Shown: positions 34,172 to 46,126 of the stretch, piece by piece
How positions within the stretch are numbered: position 1 is the stretch's first letter
How the letters are laid out: the number at the start of each line of letters is the position of its first letter
Assembly (NCBI GenBank): GCA_001683735.1
Contig: LUGG01000018.1
Span: 620,001 to 684,000 of the forward strand
Direction: 5' to 3'
Length of the DNA stretch: 64,000 nt
Source of the DNA: Grifola frondosa
Taxonomy: Eukaryota; Basidiomycota; Agaricomycetes; Polyporales; Grifolaceae
The notes under the pieces: model-generated
What the model was told of the DNA's origin: nothing
What the model saw: only the letters and a program-made list of their open reading frames with translations
Databases searched by the model: none
Position numbers and translations under genes: made by a program

Positions 34172-36679
34172 TTAAGGTTGGTCTCCGAGAACCACCCCGG
34201 CCTTTGTCCACGTTCTCAATGCACGTTCGTCTCTCGAATGCAGTGCCTTCCTGGTCGCAAGCGAGACGAAACCACCCTCCACATCGGACCCGCCCAGGAT
34301 AGCACCCGCCTTTACAAGAATCTCAACGACACTTTCGTGGCCCTGCCGCGCGGCGTAGTACAACGGCGTGTGGCCAAGCGCATCGCGAACGTGCACCAGC
34401 GCCCCCGCTTCGAGTAACATGTTCGTGCACCGAATGCTCCCATTCAGCGCCGCGACGTGCAACGGGGAGCGGCCGGACGCCGGGTCAAGGCAGTTCACGA
34501 GGCCGCCACCGACAGCGACGCCGCCCCTCGTCCGATACTCCGGGGACGGGCTGGCGGCGTCTGCGCTCACGCCTGCCTCTGCGTTCAGGCAGAAGGAGAC
34601 ACCCTCGACGTCGTCGCGCGCTGCGGCGAGGTGCATGAGGAATGGGCACAACGCGCCCTCCGTGGAGGCGGCCTCGGCTACAGTCCACGACCATGGCGCA
34701 GCAGCCGCGTCCATATTCCCGCTGCGGGGATCGTCCGTGTCTGCGGACACAATGATCTTGGGCACGCGCGGCGGAGGGGCGAAGAGGCGCACGACATGCG
34801 AGAGCAGGCCCTGGATGTGCTCAAGGCTCTGGTCGACGCCCGCGGGCTGGCTGAGGTTCGGCGGGAGCGTGCTCGCGGGACGCGTCAGCTCGCCGCGCAG
34901 TGGGGTGCCGATGAGCGCACGGACCTCTGCGACTGAGAGCTCTGGCTTGGAGAGGAGGTAGCTCAGCTTCGTGAGCGCACACTGGTCGTTGGCGGGTGAG
35001 ACTGCAGGAAAGGTAAGATGAGATGCGGGAGGAACTGACCTCAGGAGTCATGTCACCCCCGGAAACGACGCCCGCTGTCAAAAGGTTTCTTCCTGCCTCA
35101 TAGGCGTTCGAGACGGAGCCCTTAGCGCACTGCGATATGGCGACGATAACCACACCCTTGTCGCATGCTTGCTTGAGAGCCTCTATTAGGTCTGGACGTT
35201 GTGGAGCATTGCCGGCGCCGAACGTCTCCAGGACAACACCCTGAGTCGGGGGCAGGAGGAAAGCACGGATTGTGGCTGCGGTGATGCCTGGGAAGAGGCG
35301 CAGGGATGCTGCAAGTGGACCGTAAATCACGCGGTGAAATTTTCAAGTTCAACGTGTATTTACCAACGTGAGGGCTCATATCTGCAACACAACGCAGCTA
35401 CATCAGAGAATAAGACGCTATCAGAAAGGGGGGATTTACGTTTGTGGGACCTAAATCGGCGGAGACTTGTCTGTCTGATCACATCGTTCCAGTTTACGAC
35501 GATGTCGATGCCGACTATATAGGCACATCATTAGCATTGTTTGACAATGCTAGCAGGAACGTACCGTTCACAAGAGGAGGAAAATTTGGGCTGATAAATG
35601 CATTGAGATCGTACGATGAGAACTTCGAAACTCTGTTGCCACGGAAGAGGGTATGATTGAAAAATAAACAACACTCTAGTAACTGATCAGAACTGGAGCG
35701 AGCCGAATGTCATTACAAGAAGCATACCTGGTATGATATAATGACCGGCAATCACAAGTGCACCTAGCAGATTATCTATTGCATCGTTCCGCAGCTGTGA
35801 CATAGGAATCTGAGCTCCTGTTACAATCTGAATATCATAGGAACAATAATGAATGGTGGATGAATAATGCCCAGTTAGAATCAACGTCGTACCACCGTCT
35901 TTCCGAGATCCTCTAGCATGAAACTGAGGGCGGACGCTGTGTACGACATGGTGTCTGTACCATGAAGAATGACGAACGCGTCAAAGGTAGAGTAATTGAG
36001 CTCTATATCGGTTGCTATGCGAATCCAATCTGTGCTATCGCAAAAACCCTTCAGAAGACGCAGACGACGCCATACCGTTAAGATTACCTTGTATCTCAAT
36101 ATTACTACTGTCCATCAGCGGATGCCACTGCACTCAGCTGAAACTCAGCAAGACATCAACGAGTAATCAAGGCATTTGGCTCACTTCAAGGATAGCATAA
36201 CGAATGCGTTTGCGGTTCTCTCCCGGAGCGCTGCTCCTCGGTGTGATGAGGGAAGGCAGTTGAGCCTCATAGACATCGTCTGATATTTGAATGCATGGGG
36301 GATGTTTGTTCAGCACTTGCTGTGTGATTGGGGCCAGATGAGCGGGAACACCTATGGGCCTTGATGATCGCACAGGCAGGGTGTGCACCGGATACAGGCG
36401 GGACATTGGACTGGGAGATGTTTCACGACTTCCAGAGGAACTGCTGAGGGGGCTCGCCTTGCCGCTGTGATTGTTCCACAGCCGGTATCCCTCGACTGAG
36501 GCTGAATGCGAATAAAGCGACTCTTCGAACGGATCATGGAAGCGCTGCTGGCTGTGAAGAGTCTCCATGAGGAAAAAGGGCTCGGGGACATAACCTTGCT
36601 GGCTGAATATCATATTTATGGTGCCTCCAGTGTTCAGGATCAGGACCCTGGACTCGTCAGACGTCTGTGAAACATCCAT
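34172..36679 (-). CDS. Type I L-asparaginase with C-terminal ankyrin repeats
   Basis: The gene reads from 36679 (MDVSQTSDESRVLILNTGG). The first active-site motif is TGGTI with the nucleophile Thr, followed by an unusual Ser-rich insert. Small introns then lead to WHPLMDSSNIEIQDW and the second motif FVILHGTDTMSYTASAL (near 35960-35930), LEDLGKTV, VTGAQIPMSQLRNDA, FRGNRVSKFSSYDLNAF and a C-terminal domain with GVVLETFGAGNAP and SQCAKGSVSNAYEAG. Beyond it about 200 residues carry ankyrin repeats (SGRSPLHVAALNGSIRCTNM, ALGHTPLYYAARQGHESVVE). This asparaginase-plus-ankyrin order matches the ASPG/60-kDa lysophospholipase family. It should convert asparagine to aspartate. I found no frame break over about nine introns. 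It is the last gene before the repeat-rich zone. Confidence 0.9.
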
Positions 36680-37728
36680 GGTGATGAGCTCAATGTACAG
36701 ATGGATGTAAGGAACGATGGCTGTTAACGCCCAACAATTAAGATGAGGAGGAGATAAGATTAGATTGTATATTATCTAACCGAGATTATATGTTCAACAG
36801 GCTTGCTTTTTGTCGAGCAAAATTCACTCGCCGCTGCATGCCTCCGTGGCTCATACCCACATCAGCAAAACTGTAAATTTCCTTTTTTACTAGTTTATGT
36901 TAACTTTTTTGTGCATGCCTTCGCTGTTTTTCCTTATTTAAGAGTAAAAAGTGTGGTAAGGACTACCAAAAGCATATCGAATGTTTCCACCGGAAACATA
37001 ATGATATTGTTGTAAACTTAGATTAAATAATTTCCATGTGAAATGTATGGTTACATTGTAATATGGTTTAAACATAATTAAACATAATATGTGATAAGAT
37101 AAGATAACAAATCATCCAAAGATATTCTTTGACATAGGGGGTTGATATGGAATATATTGGAGCGAGGTTTAGGTGAACGTCGACGTTAGTCACGCGTGTC
37201 GAAGTGATCGTTAACGTGGATAATATGCGTGGAGTAAACGTCGGTCACAAGTCAGATGGTGAGAGATATGCGAGTAAGTAAGTTGAAGCATAGGATAAGA
37301 AAGAATTCGTTGGACATGATAAGCGTCAGTAAATGCGAGTTAGGTTATGGGCTTCGATAGGGTGGGCCAGGGGTGGTCTGATTTATTTGTTTCAGCAGGC
37401 TTTTTAGCTTGACTGGTGAGTTAGGTTTCATGGTTCCATGTGGCTGCCATCCTTTTTGTTGTGTTTTGTTGTACATAGAAAGTGATTTAATTGGATTCTG
37501 TTGTGGCATTTAGTTGCTGTTCTCAGTTGTTTTGGTGTTGTTGTTGTTGTAGTTTTTGTGAATTCTTGTTGTTGCTGTTGCTGTTGTTGCTGTTGTTGGT
37601 GGCTACCAGGCATGCCACGGTGACACCACAGTCAGTCGGACTGGGTCTGGTGTGTTTGGAACGGATGACCTTTATTTTTTTCTGTATAATCTGCATGATG
37701 TTGTAGATGCTTTGAATAATGCCACCCA
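36680..37728. other. AT-rich boundary region, no gene seen
   Basis: The promoter of the asparaginase gene lies next to 36680. Base composition turns AT-rich near 36.8 kb and stays so. A trinucleotide stretch is listed separately. No supported gene. Confidence 0.5.
37535..37600. repeat. Imperfect GTT/GCT trinucleotide tract
   Basis: Runs of GTT with some GCT units (and GTA/GTG interruptions) over about 65 bp. Read on the minus strand it would give Gln/Asn-rich residues, but no gene surrounds it. Confidence 0.7.
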
Positions 37729-38676
37729 TATGGAGACAGTCTGCGAGGACACCCTGGCACAAGTGTCGGACCTGGTCCTACTCAGAGTGCAAGAAGATAT
37801 AAATTGCGGAATACCTCAGCCTTCAAGTTACCAGTCTGCTCATTAATGCTCAAAGTGGTGGTATCCTCGGCAGACTCAATCATGTTTGTGGGGATGAGAA
37901 TTGTAAAGCAACTACCAAGTTACCAAACATGTGAAGCGGTATGGGCGCTAAGCTAAGTGTGCTCCCGCGCCACCCGCATCTGACCTGGTCTTACTCGTCG
38001 GCACCGGGGCGTGGCGCAAAGTGTGCGCCGCCACCTCCGGTGGCACCAGGCGATTTCGCTCAGGTGGCATCGCCGACCCCTGCTGGCCCATGCGTGAGAC
38101 TCAGTCCTACGATCGAAGCAGCAGTCGCCCAAGACTCAATACCCGGCAATATTACGTGAGATGCCTCTTGTCAAAGTGCTATCGGGCCCAGTCTCCCTCC
38201 GCACAAACAGTGCATTTGACCGGGTGTCAATTAATTTACAACCTCATCGACACCGGCGATGGTGGCCTATGGTGTGGCCACTGCTGCTTCGATCGTAGGA
38301 CTGAGTCTCACGCATGGGCCAGCAGGGGTCGGCGATGCCACCTGAGCGAAATCGCCTGGTGCCACCGGAGGTGGCGGCGCACACTTTGCGCCACGCCCCG
38401 GTGCCGACGAGTAAGACCAGGTCAGATGCGGGTGGCGCGGGAGCACACTTAGCTTAGCGCCCATACCGCTTCACATGTTTGGTAACTTGGTAGTTGCTTT
38501 ACAATTCTCATCCCCACAAACATGATTGAGTCTGCCGAGGATACCACCACTTTGAGCATTAATGAGCAGACTGGTAACTTGAAGGCTGAGGTATTCCGCA
38601 ATTTATATCTTCTTGCACTCTGAGTAGGACCAGGTCCGACACTTGTGCCAGGGTGTCCTCGCAGACTGTCTCCATA
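37729..38676. repeat. Long inverted repeat, 397-bp arms with 154-bp spacer
   Basis: Bases 37729-38125 and 38280-38676 are reverse complements of each other along their whole length, as far as I can follow by eye. The arms are more GC-rich than the flanks and contain mirror-image copies of the same open frame (ending in a PPPPVAPG-type stretch). The 154-bp spacer (38126-38279) is unrelated to the arms. I saw no target duplication at the edges. A transcript through it would fold into a hairpin of nearly 400 bp. Confidence 0.85.
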
Positions 38677-39238
38677 CTAGCAGTTACCTGTGCACTGCTA
38701 CGAGGTGTGGCGAAAACAGTTCTAATTACAAAATTCAATACTGTGTGAATCCAGACAACACTTCCCTAGTTGAAAAAGTGATATTAAATTGATGTGTATG
38801 ATACAACTCATGGATTGAATGGACATCAAATGCTATGGGTGATTACTAAGGAGTTTAAGCTGCAATAAATGAAGGTGGTTGGTTGGTTGGTTGGTTGGTT
38901 AATAGTCACAAAACTGATTAGAAAAACAAATGACACGGAAAAAGGTAGTTTCAGGATGTACTCTGCAAGCTTGAAAGTTCAGTAAAGCTTGCAGTTGATT
39001 TGCATTTCATTGAAACGGGGCTGCCGTCACTCTGATCAATGGCATGAATGGTCTTTAGCTGCTTTCATGCACTCATAGGAGTGCTGTTGAAACCTGCATA
39101 AAGAGTCAGCACTGCCGGCATCAGGAAGATGTAGTTCAAATGACATCAGGTTGCAACTCACCCACACCTTTCAGTCACATGTTTCTGTTACCAACAGCCA
39201 GCCTGTGTCCAGAGAACCCTGTTTTCACAGCTCAGCCG
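38677..39238. other. AT-rich intergenic with a tetranucleotide run
   Basis: Holds six GGTT units at 38877-38900. Otherwise no gene and no clear repeat family. Confidence 0.5.
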
Positions 39239-39614
39239 TTGTCATGGCTTAGTCACACCTGTTTCAGCTTTTTAGATATTTTGACATGAATTTTGCAGAT
39301 AATGACATGATCTTAATTGAAATTAATAGCTAAGATGTATACGTATTTGAATGTAACACCACCATTTGCATAATTATCTTGAATATGTTTCAATTTCAGT
39401 TACATTGGTAAAAAAGCTGACTAAAAAGTCGAACTTTGCAATCAGCATTTTGGCTATATCTCCATCAATATGAGGTATAACATTTTGATATTTGGCAAGA
39501 GTATTCGGCTATATATAGGCTATGACATTAATGTAAGATCACTATGATATCTGAAAAACTGCCCACGTTATGAGTCATATATCATTTAGGCCTGACTTAG
39601 CTGCAGCAACACTA
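39239..39614 (+). mobile_element. hAT-like MITE, copy 1
   Basis: About 376 bp. Its right end, CAGCAACACTA, is the inverted partner of the TAGTGTTG left end found in the other copies; the left end here lacks the first few bases and starts TTGTCATGGC. It is flanked by an exact 8-bp direct repeat, CTCAGCCG (39231-39238 and 39615-39622). An 8-bp duplication with TAGTGTTG termini is the hAT signature. No open frame spans it, so it is non-autonomous. Confidence 0.82.
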
Positions 39615-39914
39615 CTCAGCCGGTCCCAGTTGGGATTGGATAAAATTCTGTGACTGCAGAAAAGTCGGAGCAGGAGTTTCAACTGTGATAGCAGACAAGC
39701 CAGACATTGTTCAGAGTTTTCATCCGAGCATAATATGTGGGGTTAATAGGCCAGCTTGTGGGGAAAAAATTTCTGTTACAAAGGAGTGGCCTGACTTTGA
39801 AGAAGCAGTCTGGCCAGTTGCAGCAGTGGAGTTTGATCTGCACATTGCAGGCAGGGTCCATGGAGCAGAACTCTGAAAAACATTCTGTAATCATATTGTA
39901 GTCGGAGGAAAATT

Positions 39915-41026
39915 CAAATCTATATTTCAGAGTTTTAGCTAATGCTCCAGAGTTTAGCTGCATACTCTGGAGCTTAACTATATAATCAAACTTACTGTGA
40001 AGATATTATTTATATTTTGAATTTTAACTCGGAGTTTGAGCTAATACTCTGAAGTTTAACTGCATAATCCAAAGTTACTCTCAAATATCATTTATATTTG
40101 AAATTTGAAGTTAACACTTCGGAGCTTAAGCTAATAACCTAGAGTTTAAGCTAATAATCTGGAGTTTAAGCTAGTACAGCGGAGTTATAGCTAGTACATC
40201 AGAGTTTACATTGCACTCCAGAGTTGAAGTAATGCTCCAAAATCAAACTGTGAACTCTGGAGTTGTAGCTAATTTCAAATTTTACCTGTGAAGTCCATGG
40301 TTAAAGCTAATACACTGGAGTTCCACTCCACACTCCAAAGTTGGGCTAGTACCTTGGAGTTTGAGCTAATACTTTGAAATTTAGCTATAAACTTCAGAGT
40401 TAATACTAGTTAACCGGAGTTTAACTCCATACTTCAAAGTTGAGCTAATATTTCGGAGTTTTACTGTGAACTCTGAAGTTGGTGCTAGTACATCGGAGTT
40501 TAACTCCGTACTCTGGAGTAAAAGTAGGCACCTCAAAGTATTCCGGAGCTGAAGCTAGTGCTTCAAATTTTAACTGAAAAGTCCGGAGTTAAAGATAGTT
40601 AATCGGAGTTTAACTCCACACTCCAAAGTTGAGCCAATACTCCGAAATTTGACTATGAACTCCAGAGTTGGAGCTAGGTCTTCAAATTTTAACTGAGAAG
40701 TCCAGAGTTAGAGCTAGTTAATCAGAGTTTAACTCCACACCTTAAAGTTGGACTAGTACCCCAGAGTTTGAGCTAATACTCCAAAATTTAGCTAGAAACT
40801 CCAGAGTTGAAGCTCATTAACCAGAGTTTAATTCCGCATTCTGAAGTTGAGCTCATACTTTAAAATTTAACTATGAACTCCAAAGTTGGAGCTAGCACAT
40901 CGGAGTTTAACTTTGTTGAGCTAATACTCCAAAGTTTAAGTAAATACTCCGGAGTTCAACTCTATACTTTGAAGTGTAAGTAGACACTCCAAAGTTTGAT
41001 TTCATACTCTAAAGTCCGGATATGTT
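39915..41026. repeat. Degenerate minisatellite, about 20-bp unit
   Basis: About 1.1 kb of repeats built on CTCCGGAGTTTAAGCTAATA-like units. The centre varies between CCGG, CTGG, CCAG and TCGG, as expected if a central CpG has decayed. Spacing is 18-22 bp and irregular. No coding potential. Confidence 0.75.
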
Positions 41027-41030
41027 ACGG

Positions 41031-43049
41031 AAGCATACTGCTTTTGATATGTTTTAATTTCAGCCACCATATATTTTATTCCTCATTGCTTCCTCAATTC
41101 TTGACAGATCATCTTCACCTTAGACTCATTTAAAGGTGCTTCTTTAGGAGAACTAAAATATGTACATGATTTGGTATGAAAAATATACTATTTGAATATG
41201 ATTGCCCAAAATGTTCTGCAAACTGGAAGATGAATACTTGACCAATCAAAGTGTTTGAGGGATGCTTTTGATGGTGGAATTTATCCAAATAAGGTGCACT
41301 ATACTCTGGCAAACTTCAGACAGTGTCATTATATCGCAGCCACTATTGTTATTAGGCGCGTACTGGTCCGCATCTGAAACACGATGTATCACACTTCCTC
41401 TAGACACCCTGAGAAGACTGCGCATTTACCCACGCATACATCCGCATCTTTCGCATACGGTGCGGTGCATATCTGAACATGGCAGGTCTAGTGATCAGCC
41501 ACCATAATTCCTGTGTTACTGTTCCCCTGGGTTGTCATGATTTACTTGTACCACATTTCATTATTGACATTGTGGCTGATCCTTTCCCTGCTAGTCTACG
41601 ATACTTCACAGGATATGTTCGCTGTGACATAGTTGTGATAGACTTACCGCATACCTCGCAATCATTTCGCATTTCAGATATGAAGAGTAGCTTATAAAAG
41701 AGTCATGTATAGTACGATACAGATCAGAGACATGTTTCCCCACAAGTACAGAGTTCAAAATTGTCGGCTTCACTTGCGATCGTGACCACCCTTCACTAAA
41801 AAGCTCTCCTCTCACTATGAAACTGCAACCGTGACACTTGCAACTATACGAATAAACCATCATACACACTGCAACTTTGAGCTTGCGATCAAGGAGACCT
41901 CTTTAGTTGTGATACGCGTGGAGTGCACGAAGAACCAATATTGCTAAGCATTTCTTTTGCTTTGTTCTGCATTTTTGTTACCTCAGAGACGTGTGATTCA
42001 CGTGCGACTCATGAGCATAGCCAGTTACACAACTCAGTGTAAGGGACCTCTGCGAGAAATCGAGAGCCCATTCGCGCTATATCTCATTGCTACTGACTTT
42101 ACGATCTATAGGATACATATTTATTGTTTTATAGATCAGAGTCAGCAAGAGAGTATCAACACGACACAAGTAAGCTATGAACAATCAGGGTGAAAGGAAT
42201 ACAGAAAGTATGGTGGCTGAACTACTACACCTGCCACGTATAGCCATGCACTGCACTGGCATGCGAAATATGCGAAGGCACACACGAGTAGACATGCGGA
42301 CTTCTCAGGGTGTCTGTTGTAAAGGAGAACATGTCATGGCAGTAGTACAGTCCAAGATGTGCCTCAAACAATAGTGAAGACATCGAATTGACTTGTGGAG
42401 TCGTGTAGCGTAGCTAAATCAGTTATGGAAAGTATCTGGGGCTGGGTAAGAGTCGAAAAAACTGGGATCAAGTTTGACGTGTGTGATCCGTCAGGTAAAC
42501 ACATGTAGGATGCCGAACAATTGGGTTGCAAGTGTCTTGACACGTCACACGTTGCCATGAGGTGAATTTAAATAGTAGAATAACGTATCATGTGAATTTG
42601 GAATATACAAAGTAGAGGAACCATTGATAGTTGACATTCGACTGATCACACATCACAATGAAGCTGGAAATTATGGTGCAAGTGACCTGCGATGGCTGGA
42701 TCAGGCACGATCCTACTAGAATAGCTCCTGGGCAATTATCAGCTGTTCGAAATGCAAAAATGATTCGATGCACATATCTGAGGCCATCGTATCAATGTCG
42801 GGTCCCCTTCCAACAAACTGTGGAGCATTATCTATGATAGGAGGAGATATCAGAAGACTTTGGTTGAAATACCTTGCATTGCAGAATGGGAGAAGTATGA
42901 ACCAGGACAGTACTGTGTGACAATTAGGTAACTGGCGATGTATTATTATTGAATGTAATTGATAGTGTGTGTCATCAGTTATGACACACATTCGTGGAGG
43001 ATAGCTGCAAAATGGCAGTCAGTACACTGCAAAACCTGTGAGTAATCAC
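41031..43049. other. AT-rich region, no recognised gene
   Basis: Short open frames only. The right end adjoins the 3' end of the Helitron helicase remnant and may be part of that element, but I could not find its terminus. Confidence 0.45.
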
Positions 43050-44955
43050 AAACACACATAATCAAGGAGAACTTCAGGATATACAATATTTGTTGTCATA
43101 GAGGTAGTAGCATCTAGTGAAAGGAGGACTTTGATTAGACAGGAAGAAGTAGCCTGAGAAAGCACAACATAAAGTTGACCATGCAAGAAGATGGAGTCTG
43201 TAGATTGAGGTCAACAGTTTTAATGGACTGTTCTTGAGCTTTATTTATAGACATTGCAAAAGCCAACCTGACAGGAAAATGATGTCATTGTAGAACAAAA
43301 GAGAAGTCAGTATGTCCTTGGGATGGTGTGAGTGATATTCTAGGAATAAAGTCAACTGCAGCATCATGGTCGCCTCCAAGCAGCTGAAGCTCCAGAACTC
43401 AATCTGACATGTGAAGGAGAACCATTTGAGTACTGTTGCAAAAACTGCAAGATGGGGCAAGATTTTGAAGGAGCATGAGTGGGCAGCCAAGTTTGAGACA
43501 GAGTTCACCAGCAGGCAATCCTGACACATTAAGACTTCACAAGAACTCCAGTGGGAATGGATGATCATCTGTAGGGTCATCTGCACCCACCTCACTCATA
43601 ACTGCATCAAACTCATACATACCCTTTTCTCACCAGACATCTGGTCTAAAACTGCAGCATTAAGACTGTTGAGATTGGCATTTCAAGCAGCAAGAATTGT
43701 GTGATTCAAGAAGTACTTTGGTGGAGGGGAAAATGTTGTTCCAATGTTGGGATAGACTGCATCAATTAAATATGATATGCTGGGAGAGACCATTTTCTGA
43801 GGTATATTAAGTTCTGCATCATTTATTAGACCCCTACCATGTCTAACATCCAGAAGCCAGTGAGCAAAATCAGCAGTGTTTGCATCATTTTCAAGATGCA
43901 TATTATGCCTCAGTTGCAATATCTCAATATCCATCCACAGTGATGCTGCAACAATATCCTCTCAAGAACCCTTGATGACAATGGGAAGAATCTGCTGGAG
44001 GTCCCCTCTGAAAACCACAGTAATGCCACTGAATGGTCGACTGCTGTCTCGAATATCATAAAGTGTGTGATCAACTGCTTCAGGTGTATGTCGATGCTGC
44101 ATAGTGATCTCATCCCAGATAATAAGCCATGTTGCACATAGCAGGCCTGCAAGTGTGGACTCCTTCAGAATGTTGCAACTGGATTGTGCATGCAAGTTTC
44201 TGACAGGAATTTTAAACATTGAGTGAGCTGTTTAACCACCTTTGAGAAGTAGTGCAGCTATCCCTGGTGAAGCTACACATAGAACAATCCATCCTTCACT
44301 GTGAGCCTTGTTGCATACTGTGTTGTATATGAAGATCTTTCCTGTCCCTGGACCATTCAAGAAGAACAAACCTCTGGTTTGATTCTCAATGGAGTCCAGA
44401 ATTTTTTGGTAGACTTCAGCCTGCTCAAAATTGAGCTGAGGTTTGCAGGCCAGAGCCCTGGCATGTTCCTCATCATAATCATAGTTTATTTGCTTGGCAA
44501 TGTATTCATTTTTAATTTGAGCATCCCAGGCATGCTGAGAAATTGGCATAGGAGGGAATCTCGCAAGTGAGCTGCCAGACTTATGGAGTATCTTGTTTAA
44601 GAGAAAGAGTCCAAAGTTGTATACCTCCTTGACAGCAGGATTTCACATCCCATGATGTGAAGTCAATAAGCAAGGTCATCACATATATGAGCCCAAAAAG
44701 TTCTGCCACAAAGCCTCAGGTTGGGCAGGCTGACCAAAAAGTAGTATTGTAGCAAACAAATGATGAAGTCTCATTCCTGTTTGCATTGCAAAGGCATCTA
44801 GAAGGCATAATTTCCATTCACCATCATCCTGGAGGAGTCCACATGCCAGACAGGCTTGATGAAATGTGGAATATGCAATACTGTTGAAAGTGTGAAGATC
44901 TTTAAATAATTGTGGCCCCTTACATGGGTAGGAAATCCTACTAAGTCCAGGTTAT
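43050..44955 (-). pseudogene. Decayed Helitron PIF1-like helicase
   Basis: Read on the minus strand from about 44955: DDGEWKLCLLDAFAMQTGMR and FATILLFGQPAQPEALW, then [12 protein letters not shown], then the helicase. Walker A is GPGTGKIF (44345-ish, with Ile where Thr is usual), followed by [17 protein letters not shown]. Walker B is WDEITMQHRHTPEAVD (about 44110), then VVFRGDLQQILPIV, ILQLRHNMHLEN, the middle region with NHTILAA, and the end region LGGDHDAAVDFIPRI, FAMSINKAQEQS and LHGQLYVVLSQAT. This order is that of the Helitron-encoded PIF1-like helicase. Stops and frame changes interrupt it, and no Rep-nuclease part is visible upstream, so the copy is dead and 5'-truncated. Confidence 0.8.
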
Positions 44956-45746
44956 GTAGTGGCCAATTAGACAATTACTGAGCTGCCTTTAACCCCAGGA
45001 CGCATGGTGAACTTTAGGGTAATCACTCCCAAAATGAAGTTTTGTTTAACTACTGATTTGGCTGTAACTTCAACCCCCTTCAAGTCATATGACTATATTC
45101 CAGTACCAATGCATTCCCCCATTGGTTATATTCATAGCAAATAATAAATAATATGACCCAATTACACAATGTAAAAAACAATACAATCCATGTATTCGTC
45201 TAGCCTGACATCACAAAGTTACATATATCCTTGCCAAGTGAGACCCTCCATCACCTGCCAATGACAGTCCTCCATCAATGGTTCCATGCATTGCATCATC
45301 CATTCCATGGCACAGACCCCACCCTGCAGTGCCATCAGCGAACTCGAATATCAACAACAAGGCCCATATAACATACTGCTTTCTGCACCATGGGAATGAT
45401 GCTGCATGCAATGTCAGTGTTGATCTCCAGGATGCACTCAATGCATGTGTACACAAGGTCAGCCATGCACTCATCAGCAGTGAGCATGTTTGAGAGACTG
45501 AGCTAAGATGCCTCCACCATCGAGTCCATCACTGCAGAGGTGCATGCAGGGATTGTGCCCAGTCTCAGTCCTGCAGGCTAGTCGCCAATGTCAGTGACCA
45601 TGAGAATGAATTGCTCGCTGTCTGGGCCAATGTCTGCCATGTCAAGCAGGTATATGTCATCATCAGGCATGGGCATGGGTAGCTGGAAGGAGATGGAGAG
45701 TGGGTGCAGCTTGGGCGAGATGGGCTTTGACTCGGCCTCAGAGTCT
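44956..45746. other. Decayed sequence, possibly a captured coding fragment
   Basis: On the minus strand at about 45230-45730 one frame is mostly open with a few stops (SISFQLPMPMPDDDIYLLDM..., DSMVEAS..., ECMADLVYTCIECILEIN). It looks like old coding sequence, but I recognise no family. It may be the 5' part of the Helitron or a captured gene fragment. Confidence 0.35.
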
Positions 45747-46126
45747 TAGTGTTGTCATGGCTTAGTCACACCTGTTTCAGCTTTTTAGATATTCTGACAT
45801 GAATTTTGCAGATAATGACATGATCTTAATTGAAATTCATAGCTAAGATGTATATGTATTTGAATGTAACACCACCATTTGCATAATTATCTTGAATATG
45901 TTTCAATTTCAGTTACATTGGTAAAGAAAGCTGACTAAAAAGTCGGACTTTGCAATCAGCATTTTGGCTATATCTCCATCAATATGAGGTATAACATTTT
46001 GATATTTGGCAAGAGTATGCGGCTATATATAGGCTACGAAATGAATGTAAGGTCACTATGATATTAAAAACATGCCCATGTTATGAGTCATATATCATTT
46101 AGGCCTGACTTAGCTGCAGCACACTA
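45747..46126 (+). mobile_element. hAT-like MITE, copy 2
   Basis: 380 bp, beginning TAGTGTTGTCATGGCTTAGT and ending TAGCTGCAGCACACTA, in the same orientation as copy 1 and closely similar along its length. The flanks are CAGAGTCT (45739-45746) and CAGTGTCT (46127-46134), an 8-bp duplication with one mismatch. Confidence 0.82.

Noticed and set aside
37491..37706. Leucine/cysteine-rich frame over the GTT tract
   Set aside because: Simple-sequence translation without a domain.
38147..38155. CAATATTAC, similar to the nicking site of rolling-circle elements, in the spacer of the 397-bp inverted repeat
   Set aside because: No stem flanks it, one base differs from the usual TAATATTAC, and no Rep gene lies nearby.
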